This document shows positions 17,287 through 25,436 of a stretch of DNA of 64,000 nucleotides, piece after piece. Made by a program: the position numbers and the translations under genes. Each line of letters opens with the position of its first letter. Position 1 is the first letter of the stretch. Under the pieces are notes generated by a model. It searched no databases. It saw only the letters and a list, made by a program, of their open reading frames with translations, and was not told the origin of the DNA. Source of the DNA: JAHJKV01 sp963678135 (GTDB lineage: Bacteria > Desulfobacterota > Desulfovibrionia > Desulfovibrionales > Desulfovibrionaceae); the NCBI GenBank assembly GCA_963678135.1, contig OY782667.1:620001-684000 (forward strand), in the 5' to 3' direction.

Positions 17287-17317
17287 GCTGTCGCGACTTA
17301 CGCGCTTCAATGACGGA
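17287..17317 (-). repeat. Palindromic extragenic repeat, copy C (degenerate)
   Basis: The reverse complement contains GTCATTGAAGCGCGTAAGTCGC, matching the conserved loop and one stem arm of the family, but the pairing arm has decayed. It appears to be an old copy. Confidence 0.5.
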
Positions 17318-17505
17318 TCTGCTACGATAACTATTGAAAAAGAATGGATAAATGACAGGAAAGTTACTCTGCGTTTGCTCTGAATATTAAAGCATTTTCC
17401 TTGTACTGTATCCAAAACTCTGTACACCAGACAGCCCATAAATTTATTGTATAAGCAAAAATAGGCTTGCCAGATAAGCCCAGCATGTTTATAGGCACTC
17501 TTGGC

Positions 17506-19911
17506 ATGTCCAAAGACCTAATTATTGTTGAGTCACCAGCAAAGGTAAAGACCATCTCAAAATTCCTTGGCAAGAATTATCTTGTCGAAGCATCGGTTGG
17601 GCACGTTCGAGATTTGCCCAAAAAAGACATCGGTGTAGATGAAAAAAATGGATTTATCCCACAATATCAAGTTATTGACGGCAAACAAGACGTGGTAAAA
17701 AAGTTGCGTAACGCAGCTAAAAAATCAAAACATGTGTACCTTGCCCCTGACCCAGATCGAGAAGGAGAAGCCATTGCTTGGCATGTGGCGACACTTATTG
17801 AAGACATCAATAAAAATGTCAGTCGCATTCAATTTAACGAAATTACCAAACGTGCTATTCAAGAGGCTTTAGAAAATCCCCAGCCTTTGAATGAACATCT
17901 TTTTGATTCCCAACAAGCGCGACGTATTTTGGATCGCCTTGTGGGCTATAAAATTTCTCCTATCCTTTGGAAAAGCGTGAAGCGAGGTATTTCCGCCGGA
18001 CGAGTGCAATCTGTTGCTCTTAAATTACTTGTCGAGCGTGAAAAGGAACGCCGGGCATTTGTTCCACAGGAGTACTGGCTCTTCAAAGCTCTCTTTGAAG
18101 GCGAAACTCCGCCTCCATTTAAGGCTGATCTTTTCAAAATCAAAGGGAAATCCCTAAAGATTGCACCAGTAGGTTCTCAAAAGGAAGCAGATGCCCTGCA
18201 AGCAGAGTTGGATGCTGCTTCCTTTATTGTACAAAATATTGAAGAAAAAAAGCGTTCTCGTCGCGCATTGCCTCCATATATTACCTCTACACTGCAGCAG
18301 GATGCAAATAATCGTTTAGGCTATTCTGCAAAGCGAACCATGAGTACAGCTCAACGGCTCTATGAAGGTGTTGAACTTGGAAATCGTGGTCTAACTGCGC
18401 TGATTACTTACATGCGTACAGATTCAGTGCGTATTGCTGAAGAAGCGCAAAATGCAGCCAAAGAAATAATTCTTTCACAATATGGAAAAGAATTTTATCC
18501 GGCCAAGCCTAATGTGTATAAAACAAAAGGGTCTGCACAAGATGCACACGAAGCTATTCGTCCGGTTGACGTCAGCATTCTCCCTGAGGAAATAAAAAGC
18601 TATTTGCCCAAGGAACAGTTTAATCTGTATCGATTGATCTGGCAGCGTTTTGTTGCTTCTCAAATGGCGCCAGCTCAGTTTCATGCCACAGTTGTTGATG
18701 TGGCTGCTGGCTCTACTCTATGGCGCACTAAAGGCGAACGCTTACTTTTCCCTGGCTACCTTGCTGCTTTGGAAAAAGTCACGGCTGAAGATACTGTTGA
18801 GCTTCCCAAGCTGAAAAAAGGACAAAAGCTCAAGGTCAACCAGCTCAGTAAAGAACAAAAATTTACCCAAGCTCCGGCGCGATATTCCGAGGCAAGTTTA
18901 GTAAAAGAACTGGAAGAAAAAGGCATTGGCCGTCCATCCACCTATGCAGCCATCATTTCAACCTTGCAAGACCGTGAATATGTTAGCCTCAAAGAAAAAC
19001 GCTTTGTGCCCTCAGAGCTCGGTTTTGTTGTTTCTGATCAGCTTTCTGAAAATTTCAAAGACCTGATGGATGTGAGCTTCACTGCCTCTATGGAAGATAA
19101 ATTGGATAAAGTGGCTGATGGGCGGCTCGCGTGGCAACAGCTTATGCAGGATTTTGCCGATGGCTTTTATCCAACTCTGGAATCAGCCTTGCAAAATATG
19201 CGTAGTATGCAGCGAGAAACTGGCGTCACTTGCGAACTATGCGGACAGCCAATGCTCGTAAAATTTTCCAAAGCAGGTGAATTTTTAGGCTGTTCAGGCT
19301 ATCCTTCGTGCAAAAATATAAAAAATTTCAAGCGTAATGAAAAAGGTGAAATACAAATCATTGAACGAGCTGAACAGGAAGATTCAGGTTTGGCTTGTGA
19401 GAAATGCGGTAAACCTTTGCTCGTAAAAAAGAGTACGCGTGGTGAATTTTTAGGCTGCTCAGGCTATCCTGCGTGCAAAAATATAAAAAATTTCAAGCGT
19501 GACGAACAAGGCGCTATTCAAATCATTGAAACACCGCCTCAAGAAATAGTAGGAACCTGTCCTGACTGTGGGCATGATTTGGTGATTAAACGTTCGCGAG
19601 CCGGAGCGCGCTTTATTGCTTGCTCCAATTACCCCAAGTGCAAAAACACAAAGGCTTTCTCCCTTGGAATTGCTTGCCCTGCGGAAGCTTGCGATGGGCA
19701 AATTGTGGAAAAAGGTTCAAGGTCTGGAAAACTATTTTATTCTTGTTCCAATTATCCAAAATGTGACTTTGCTTTATGGAATGAGCCGGTGGAAACACCC
19801 TGCCCTGAATGTGGGCATCCCATATTGGTTCGCAAAAACACAAAAGCTAAAGGGCCTCATTTAAGCTGTCCGCAAAAAAGCTGTTCCTACGAACTTCCCC
19901 TTGATGATTAA
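17506..19911 (+). CDS. topA: DNA topoisomerase I
   Basis: TopA relaxes negative supercoils through a transient 5'-phosphotyrosine link. The 801-residue protein begins with the Toprim domain (LIIVESPAKVKTISKFLG, APDPDREGEAIAWH), continues with the gate and active-site domain containing the catalytic Tyr in ALITYMRTDSVRI, and ends with five C4 zinc ribbons. The first two ribbons are nearly identical at DNA level (165-base period). MSKDLIIVES at 17506 is taken as the start by family fit; ATG at 17485 is an alternative. The gene ends directly before the era region. Confidence 0.95.
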   Translation: MSKDLIIVESPAKVKTISKFLGKNYLVEASVGHVRDLPKKDIGVDEKNGFIPQYQVIDGKQDVVKKLRNAAKKSKHVYLAPDPDREGEAIAWHVATLIEDINKNVSRIQFNEITKRAIQEALENPQPLNEHLFDSQQARRILDRLVGYKISPILWKSVKRGISAGRVQSVALKLLVEREKERRAFVPQEYWLFKALFEGETPPPFKADLFKIKGKSLKIAPVGSQKEADALQAELDAASFIVQNIEEKKRSRRALPPYITSTLQQDANNRLGYSAKRTMSTAQRLYEGVELGNRGLTALITYMRTDSVRIAEEAQNAAKEIILSQYGKEFYPAKPNVYKTKGSAQDAHEAIRPVDVSILPEEIKSYLPKEQFNLYRLIWQRFVASQMAPAQFHATVVDVAAGSTLWRTKGERLLFPGYLAALEKVTAEDTVELPKLKKGQKLKVNQLSKEQKFTQAPARYSEASLVKELEEKGIGRPSTYAAIISTLQDREYVSLKEKRFVPSELGFVVSDQLSENFKDLMDVSFTASMEDKLDKVADGRLAWQQLMQDFADGFYPTLESALQNMRSMQRETGVTCELCGQPMLVKFSKAGEFLGCSGYPSCKNIKNFKRNEKGEIQIIERAEQEDSGLACEKCGKPLLVKKSTRGEFLGCSGYPACKNIKNFKRDEQGAIQIIETPPQEIVGTCPDCGHDLVIKRSRAGARFIACSNYPKCKNTKAFSLGIACPAEACDGQIVEKGSRSGKLFYSCSNYPKCDFALWNEPVETPCPECGHPILVRKNTKAKGPHLSCPQKSCSYELPLDD
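19279..19531 (+). repeat. 165-base internal duplication in topA zinc ribbons
   Basis: The stretch from GAATTTTTAGGCTG at 19279 recurs from 19444 with few changes, giving two copies of EFLGCSGYP(S/A)CKNIKNFKR. The level of DNA identity exceeds that between the other ribbons, so the duplication is recent. Confidence 0.75.
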
Positions 19912-19947
19912 GTGGCCTTGCAGCGCACTTTGCTGTATCCTGCCCAC

Positions 19948-20859
19948 ATGAATAGCTCCCATAAATTCGGTTTTGTGGCTTTGGTCGGGCCTCCCAATGC
20001 AGGGAAGTCAACTCTTATGAATGGATACTTGGGGCAAAAAGTGGCTATTGTCACGCCCAAGGCTCAAACCACCCGCAATCGTATTACCGGCATTCTGAGC
20101 ACAAACGACGCGCAAGTTGTGTTTATAGATACGCCCGGAGTACATTCCTTGCGTGGTAAAATGAATAAATTTTTGCGTGAAACCGCAATTGCAGCTCTTT
20201 CTTCTGCAAATTGCGTGGTGCTTCTTTTGGATGGGCCATTATACGCAGCAAGGCCACGCGCCTTATCTGCTGATGTCAAAAGTTTAGAAAAACCAGTACG
20301 CCATGCTACTTGCCCAAGCATTGTGGCCATCAACAAAGTAGATAAAATAAAAGACAAAAGCCAATTATTGCCTGTATTAAACGAAGCAGCAAAACTATGG
20401 CCACGGGCTGAAATTATCCCTGTTTCAGGAATGCAAGGAGAAGGCCGTGAAAAATTACTGCACTTAATTTTAGAGCATTTGCCACATGCTCCGGCCATGT
20501 TCCCTGAAGATCAAATTTCCACCCTTCCTGTCCGTTTTATGGCTGCTGAAATAGTAAGGGAAAAACTTTTTATGTCCTTGAAACAAGAGTTGCCATATTC
20601 AACAGCAGTAGAAATAGAACAATTTGATGAATCTGAAAAAATACCACGCATTGCTGCGGTAATTTATGTGGCGAAAAAAAATCATAAAGGCATGGTTATT
20701 GGAAAAAATGGTCAACACCTCAAACAAATCGGGACACAAGCCAGAACAGATATTGAAGAACTTTTGGAGACTAAAATTATGCTAGAGCTTTGGGTCAAAG
20801 TTCGTGAAGGCTGGCCAGAAGATGCCGGATTCTTACGCTCTTTGGGGTTGACCGAATAA
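19948..20859 (+). CDS. era: GTPase Era
   Basis: Era is an essential GTPase that binds the 3' end of 16S rRNA during 30S assembly. The 303-residue product has G1 GPPNAGKST, G2 TTRNRITG, G3 DTPGVH and G4 NKVD, then a C-terminal KH domain with MVIGKNGQHLKQIG. The start is placed at ATG 19948 (MNSSHKFGFVALVG) since the frame upstream reaches only to the topA stop and is not conserved. It follows topA after 36 bases. Confidence 0.94.
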   Translation: MNSSHKFGFVALVGPPNAGKSTLMNGYLGQKVAIVTPKAQTTRNRITGILSTNDAQVVFIDTPGVHSLRGKMNKFLRETAIAALSSANCVVLLLDGPLYAARPRALSADVKSLEKPVRHATCPSIVAINKVDKIKDKSQLLPVLNEAAKLWPRAEIIPVSGMQGEGREKLLHLILEHLPHAPAMFPEDQISTLPVRFMAAEIVREKLFMSLKQELPYSTAVEIEQFDESEKIPRIAAVIYVAKKNHKGMVIGKNGQHLKQIGTQARTDIEELLETKIMLELWVKVREGWPEDAGFLRSLGLTE

Positions 20860-20904
20860 TCAGAATGCCCCCACACGACAATACATGATAAAAAGAAGCG
20901 AGAC

Positions 20905-21633
20905 ATGACATTGCTGAAGCAAAAAATGGATGAACGAACAAAGAAGCTGGCACAGCAGCTTGCTCTTGTTCAAAACGAAATTGACGATGCCGTGGTCAGT
21001 TCTGGCCGAAAACCCGGCGATGTTCGGCTTGTTGCTGTTTCAAAATTACATTCAGCCGAAGACATCACGCGCTTCAATTATTTAGGGCACAGTATATTTG
21101 GGGAATCGTATGTACAAGAAGCCGTAAACAAACAACAATCTCTGCCCAAAAATATTGAATGGCATTTTATCGGTGGCTTGCAATCCAACAAAGCCAAACA
21201 AGTGGCCGGAGCCTTTTCTTTAATTCACTCCGTGGATTCTCCAAAACTGGCGCGCCTGTTGCATAGCTTTGCTCAAGCAAAAGGTATTGTCCAAGATATA
21301 TTAATACAGGTAAGTTTGGCCGGAGAAACGCAAAAGTACGGAATAGAAGAAAAAATTTTGCCGTACTTACTGGAGGAAGCTCAAAATTTAGCAGGAATTC
21401 GGGTTGTCGGATTTATGACCATGCCACCTTTTTTTGACAATGCTGAAGCGAGCAGGCCTTATTTTTGCCGACTGCGAAAATTGCGAGATACAATGGAACA
21501 ATCATTTGGGAAAGTTTTTTTTGAATTATCCATGGGAATGACCAATGATTTTATTCCGGCCATTGAAGAAGGTGCTACTTTGGTAAGAATAGGAACAAAA
21601 TTGTTTGGAGCACGGCTCTGCAAAAAACAATAA
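20905..21633 (+). CDS. yggS: YggS/PLPBP-family pyridoxal phosphate homeostasis protein
   Basis: A single-domain PLP-binding protein (242 aa) that keeps free pyridoxal phosphate and amino acid pools balanced in other bacteria. Conserved segments: RLVAVSKLHSAEDI (PLP lysine), FGESYVQEAVNK, IEWHFIGGLQSNKAKQV, GFMTMPPF, LSMGMTNDFIPAIEEGATLVRIG. The start at 20905 is the first ATG after era; ATG at 20926 would also fit. It ends before the flagellar stator operon. Confidence 0.9.
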   Translation: MTLLKQKMDERTKKLAQQLALVQNEIDDAVVSSGRKPGDVRLVAVSKLHSAEDITRFNYLGHSIFGESYVQEAVNKQQSLPKNIEWHFIGGLQSNKAKQVAGAFSLIHSVDSPKLARLLHSFAQAKGIVQDILIQVSLAGETQKYGIEEKILPYLLEEAQNLAGIRVVGFMTMPPFFDNAEASRPYFCRLRKLRDTMEQSFGKVFFELSMGMTNDFIPAIEEGATLVRIGTKLFGARLCKKQ

Positions 21634-21718
21634 AACAAGAAGGAGATTGCTTACAAGTCTGCTCATAAATTTTTTTTATGTAATAGAGTAAACTTAAGTA
21701 ATCATTGAGGGACTCTTC

Positions 21719-22480
21719 ATGGATTTAGGAACCGTAATAGGGATTGTGCTTTCTTTTGGCTTGGTGGTAGCAGCCATTTTAACCGGCTCAAGCCTGATGA
21801 TTTTTATTTCCGTTCCTTCTGCTCTTATTGTTCTCGGTGGCTCTATTGGCGCAGCAATGGTCAACTATCCCTTAGGCTATATTATTGGGGTTATCGGTGT
21901 TATAAAAAATACTTTTTTCTCCTCACTTGCTCCATCCAGCGAAGTTATTGTGAGTTTTATGGAATATGCGAATAAGGCACGGCGCGAAGGCATTCTTTCT
22001 TTAGAACCGGTTATCAAAGAAATTGACGATGAATATATACGCAAAGGGCTACAGCTCACAGTCGATGGTTTGGAACCTGATGCCATTCGAGATATTTTAG
22101 AAGTAGAAAATACCTATCTGGCAGAGCGACATGAAATAGGCGCAGATGTCGTGTCTGTTCTGGGTACTATAGCTCCTGCCATGGGCATGATTGGTACAGT
22201 TATTGGCTTGGTACAAATGCTACAAACCATGAGTGACCCATCGTCCATTGGGCCTGCCATGGCTGTTGCCCTTTTAACCACATTGTATGGTGCTATTCTC
22301 GCTAACTTGGTGTTCAACCCAATGGCCGGTAAACTCAAAACACGCCACAAAGAAGAAAATCTACAGCGCGAAATGATAATGGAAGGTATCATTTCCATCT
22401 CAAAAGGTGAAAACCCGCGAATTATTGAAGAGAAATTAAGTAGCTTCTTAGCTCCTAAAGATCGTAGCTCTTTGGAATAA
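21719..22480 (+). CDS. motA: Flagellar motor stator protein MotA
   Basis: MotA forms with MotB the ion channel that drives the flagellar rotor. The 253-residue protein has four hydrophobic segments (about 5-25, 30-55, 145-170, 180-205), the cytoplasmic loop with NKARREGILSLE that contacts FliG, and the functional prolines in TIAPAMGMIGT and LVFNPMAGKL. GAGGGAC lies before the ATG. It heads a plus-strand flagellar gene run. Which ion it uses cannot be settled from sequence by eye. Confidence 0.94.
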   Translation: MDLGTVIGIVLSFGLVVAAILTGSSLMIFISVPSALIVLGGSIGAAMVNYPLGYIIGVIGVIKNTFFSSLAPSSEVIVSFMEYANKARREGILSLEPVIKEIDDEYIRKGLQLTVDGLEPDAIRDILEVENTYLAERHEIGADVVSVLGTIAPAMGMIGTVIGLVQMLQTMSDPSSIGPAMAVALLTTLYGAILANLVFNPMAGKLKTRHKEENLQREMIMEGIISISKGENPRIIEEKLSSFLAPKDRSSLE

Positions 22481-22500
22481 AAGCTGCTGAGGAAAATCGC

Positions 22501-23337
22501 GTGGCAAAAAAAAAGCGCAAAAAAATATGCGGAGAGATGGCTCCTTGGATGATCACATTCTCAGACGTGATGACCCTGATGCTGACTTTTTTTGTGCTTT
22601 TAGTTTCCATGGCAAAGGTTGATGAACACCGTAAAATGGTTGTCTTGGGTTCTATTATTGGAACCTTTGGCTGGGGTGAAAGCACTGACCCCATGAGTAC
22701 TCAAAAAAGCAACAGCACCGTAGACCCTGGAGTTATAGAAGGCGAAGCTGATTTGCAGATGCTCAAGCCCATGCTCTGGGAAGACGGTGAAAACGATCTT
22801 AACTTTGAATCCAATCATTTTGTACAAGTTTTTTCTATCAATTCAGAATTATTATACCAACCAGGCTCAACGGAACTCTCGCAATCCGGTATGGAATTTC
22901 TGGATAAAATAGTACCTGTTATAAAAAACGTACAATATCCTTTGCTCATTGCTGGCCATACATCTTCTTTACGAGATGAATTACGAGCTGATTATCAATA
23001 TACTGATGCTGAAACCTTACCAAGCCCTGCTTGGAAAATTTCTCTGTATAGGGCACTTGGAGTGTATAGGTATCTTTTAGCTGCAGGGGTAGAAGCTACA
23101 AGACTTTCAGTAGAATCTTTTGGCTCCTTTCATCCACATTATAGCGGAAATGATCCCAATGAGCGAGACAAAAACCGTCGCGTAGATATTGTACTTGATA
23201 AACGTAATTCTGAAGACAATGTGCAAGAACTTGAAAACGCGCTCAAAGAAAATGAAAGCAAACCAGAAAAAGAAAATTATGATATAGACGGATTTAAGTT
23301 TGAATTACACAATTTAGACAAGTCCGGTTGGGAATAA
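22501..23337 (+). CDS. motB: Flagellar motor protein MotB (first copy)
   Basis: The 278-residue protein has a short cytoplasmic N-terminus (KKKRKK), one membrane helix containing the ion-binding Asp22 in WMITFSDVMTL, and an OmpA-like peptidoglycan-binding domain ending with DKNRRVDIVLD. GTG at 22501 is the start, with TGAGGAAA upstream. A segment of about 60 residues between the membrane helix and the OmpA domain is probably the plug/linker. The next gene, three bases later, is a second MotB-like protein. Confidence 0.92.
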   Translation: MAKKKRKKICGEMAPWMITFSDVMTLMLTFFVLLVSMAKVDEHRKMVVLGSIIGTFGWGESTDPMSTQKSNSTVDPGVIEGEADLQMLKPMLWEDGENDLNFESNHFVQVFSINSELLYQPGSTELSQSGMEFLDKIVPVIKNVQYPLLIAGHTSSLRDELRADYQYTDAETLPSPAWKISLYRALGVYRYLLAAGVEATRLSVESFGSFHPHYSGNDPNERDKNRRVDIVLDKRNSEDNVQELENALKENESKPEKENYDIDGFKFELHNLDKSGWE

Positions 23338-23340
23338 AGC

Positions 23341-24057
23341 ATGGCCAGAAAAAAAGAAGCTCCCTGCCCACCTCTGGCGATTTGGCTTGTCACCTTTTCT
23401 GATTTGGTGACTTTGCTTTTAACCTTCTTTGTCTTGCTTTTGACCATGTCTTCCATGGATAATAGCTATATGACAAGGGTAACTTTAGGTGATGGTGATT
23501 TAGGCTATATGGATGCCAAGGGTGGCGGGAAAATCTCTATCGCCTTGTATGAAATTGTTAGGTATTTAGAAAATCCATGGGATCTTTTGGAAAAAAAGAA
23601 TCGAGTCAAGGACTTACTCTATCCTGATGACACAATGCCAAAGGATATTTCAAAATCTTCACTACAAGAAAATCTTAAAATACTCATTAAAAACGATGGC
23701 GTTGCTCTGGTGTTTACAAAGGATTTACTTTTTGGCCACAATGAATCAAAACTCACGGCAAGTGGCAAAGCACTGCTTGGGCAAATTTATCCCTTATTAG
23801 ATTATATGCAAGAGCCTGTGCTCATTTCCGGACACGCATCAGCAGATGAAGCAAATGTGTATGATCTGAGTGGAGACAGGGCTTTGGATGTCTTAAAATA
23901 TTTTTTAGAAAAAGGCATACCTGATGCACATTTCACCATATCCTGCGCCGGAGCAGACAAGCCCCTGCTTCAATTTACGCAAGACAAAGCAGCGCCTCAC
24001 AACAGACGAGTTGAAATACTTATTCGCACCACTCAAGCCTTGAGCAGTTATTTATAA
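23341..24057 (+). CDS. Second MotB/OmpA-family motor protein
   Basis: This 238-residue paralogue of MotB starts MARKKEAPCPPLAIWLVTFSD: the membrane helix and channel Asp21 are preserved, and the OmpA-like domain is present (LISGHAS, APHNRRVEILI). It is shorter than the first copy and differs clearly from it, so it is not a recent duplicate. Paired MotB-like genes suggest a heteromeric stator (as in MotAB/PomAB-type variants) or an alternative MotB; this is inference. The start ATG follows the first motB stop directly. Confidence 0.88.
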   Translation: MARKKEAPCPPLAIWLVTFSDLVTLLLTFFVLLLTMSSMDNSYMTRVTLGDGDLGYMDAKGGGKISIALYEIVRYLENPWDLLEKKNRVKDLLYPDDTMPKDISKSSLQENLKILIKNDGVALVFTKDLLFGHNESKLTASGKALLGQIYPLLDYMQEPVLISGHASADEANVYDLSGDRALDVLKYFLEKGIPDAHFTISCAGADKPLLQFTQDKAAPHNRRVEILIRTTQALSSYL

Positions 24058-24160
24058 TTCCCACGCTTTCTAGGCTAGATAATCAGACGATTCCCGTGTA
24101 GTATCATTTCAGTGATTGCTTATCAAAAGCATTGAACCGTAGATATACAAGGAGCAAAAC

Positions 24161-24685
24161 GTGGCTCAAGATTATGAAGACGACGCTGGGCAAAGCGAAA
24201 AAAAAGGTGGCACCCTCAAGTGGATAATTATTATACTTGTCCTCATTGGCCTTGGCGTTGGTGCATTTTTCATGAAAGATACCATCATGAGCATGGTGAT
24301 GCCAAATGATTCACAAGAAACAGCAGAAAATTCTGCTGAAGAATCAAAAGAAACAGAAAGCGTCAAAAGAGATCCAGACTTTCAAGGTGAAATGGCGACA
24401 ATAGCACCCTTTGTCGCTAACCTGAATGATCCTTTGGGTAAACGATATATCAAAATAGGCTTTGAAGTAGAACTTGTGGATGTATCGGCCGTTGACAGTT
24501 TTGAGAAATATATTATCAAAATAAAAAATATGTTGCTTATTTTGCTGGGGAGCAAAACTCCTCAGGAAATGCTTGGCCCCAAAAATCAGATTAGGTTACA
24601 ACAGGAAATAGTAGACCGCATCAATTTAATACTTGGGGAAGGAAAGGTGCTCAATATTTATTTCTCCACCTATATTTTACAATAA
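24161..24685 (+). CDS. fliL: Flagellar basal body protein FliL
   Basis: The 174-residue protein has one N-terminal membrane helix (about residues 19-40: LKWIIIILVLIGLGVGAFF), an acidic linker and the FliL core (ATIAPFVANLNDPLGKRYIKIG ... ILLGSKTPQEM ... VLNIYFSTYILQ). FliL surrounds the stator and supports torque. GTG at 24161 has AGGAG upstream. It follows the two motB genes after about 100 bases. fliM, which often follows fliL, is not here. Confidence 0.92.
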   Translation: MAQDYEDDAGQSEKKGGTLKWIIIILVLIGLGVGAFFMKDTIMSMVMPNDSQETAENSAEESKETESVKRDPDFQGEMATIAPFVANLNDPLGKRYIKIGFEVELVDVSAVDSFEKYIIKIKNMLLILLGSKTPQEMLGPKNQIRLQQEIVDRINLILGEGKVLNIYFSTYILQ

Positions 24686-24788
24686 ATCCAAAGGCACATT
24701 CTTTGCATAACCAATCTCAAGGCAAGTTCAGGTCTTCAAACCGCCAAAAAAACGACAAGTAAGACATTTTGACCAAGGGATACAGATT

Positions 24789-25436
24789 ATGAGTGACGAT
24801 CAAGATAAATTGGCTGATGAGTGGGCTGCTGCTCTTCAAGAAGCTGGTGACGATATTGAAGCAGAAGATACTGCTGAGGACGGCACAAGCAAAAAAAATA
24901 AATCTCCAGAAGACGCTCTGGCTGATGAATGGGCTGCTGCGCTTCAGGAAAGCGGTGGTGAAATCGAAGCAGAAGATGCTACCGAAGATGGCGCAGACAA
25001 AAAAAGCAAATCTCCAGAAGACGCTCTGGCTGATGAGTGGGCTGCTGCTCTTGCCGAGAGTGAACAAGAAGACATGACCGAAGAAAAAGAAAAGTCTTTT
25101 ATGGAGACCAAGCTCAAAGATGCCAATTTTGCGGATATGACCGACATAGCCAAGACTTCCGGTCCTGATAGCAACAAACGGGATATGGATTTTATTCTTG
25201 ATATTCCTTTGGATGTTTCGGCAGAACTTGGAAGAACCAAGCTACTGATCAATGAGCTTCTTCAATTAGGGCAAGGTTCGGTCGTGGAATTAAATAAACT
25301 TGCTGGTGAACCGCTTGAAGTGTATGTTAATGGTAAACTTGTAGCACGCGGTGAAGCCGTAGTTATTAACGAAAAATTTGGTATTCGCTTGACTGATATT
25401 ATCAGTCCCATTGAGCGAGTAAAACAACTTGCCTAA
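24789..25436 (+). CDS. fliN: Flagellar switch protein FliN with tripled N-terminal motif
   Basis: The C-terminal 80 residues are a standard FliN/SpoA domain: DFILDIPLDVSAELGRTK, LLQLGQGSVVELNKLAGEP, VYVNGKLVARGEAVVINEKF and IRLTDIISP. FliN belongs to the C-ring of the rotor. The N-terminal 110 residues consist of a 36-residue unit starting LADEWAAAL, present two and a half times; this motif is normally single. Strongly acidic. The stop overlaps the fliO start region by a few bases. Confidence 0.93.
   Translation: MSDDQDKLADEWAAALQEAGDDIEAEDTAEDGTSKKNKSPEDALADEWAAALQESGGEIEAEDATEDGADKKSKSPEDALADEWAAALAESEQEDMTEEKEKSFMETKLKDANFADMTDIAKTSGPDSNKRDMDFILDIPLDVSAELGRTKLLINELLQLGQGSVVELNKLAGEPLEVYVNGKLVARGEAVVINEKFGIRLTDIISPIERVKQLA
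24807..25056 (+). repeat. 108-base tandem repeat in fliN
   Basis: The unit encodes LADEWAAALQE-(A/S)G-x-x-IEAED...KKxKSPEDA (36 residues). Two full units are followed by a third LADEWAAALAES start. Neighbouring copies are highly similar in DNA, which suggests recent amplification. Confidence 0.85.

Larger units (their letters stand above)
17000..17505. other. 506-base intergenic region with palindromic repeats
   Basis: No gene is supported between ribE and topA. The region contains three palindromic repeat copies (listed separately), a pyrimidine-rich stretch at about 17119-17175 made mostly of TTC/TTCC, and an unstructured segment before topA. Short open frames here have no ribosome sites and cover the repeats. 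Confidence 0.7.

Noticed and set aside
20064..20498. 144-codon minus-strand frame
   Set aside because: Shadow of era; no conserved features.
21634..21718. Sigma-54 or sigma-28 promoter before motA
   Set aside because: I found neither a TGGCAC-N5-TTGCA nor a TAAA-N15-GCCGATAA match.
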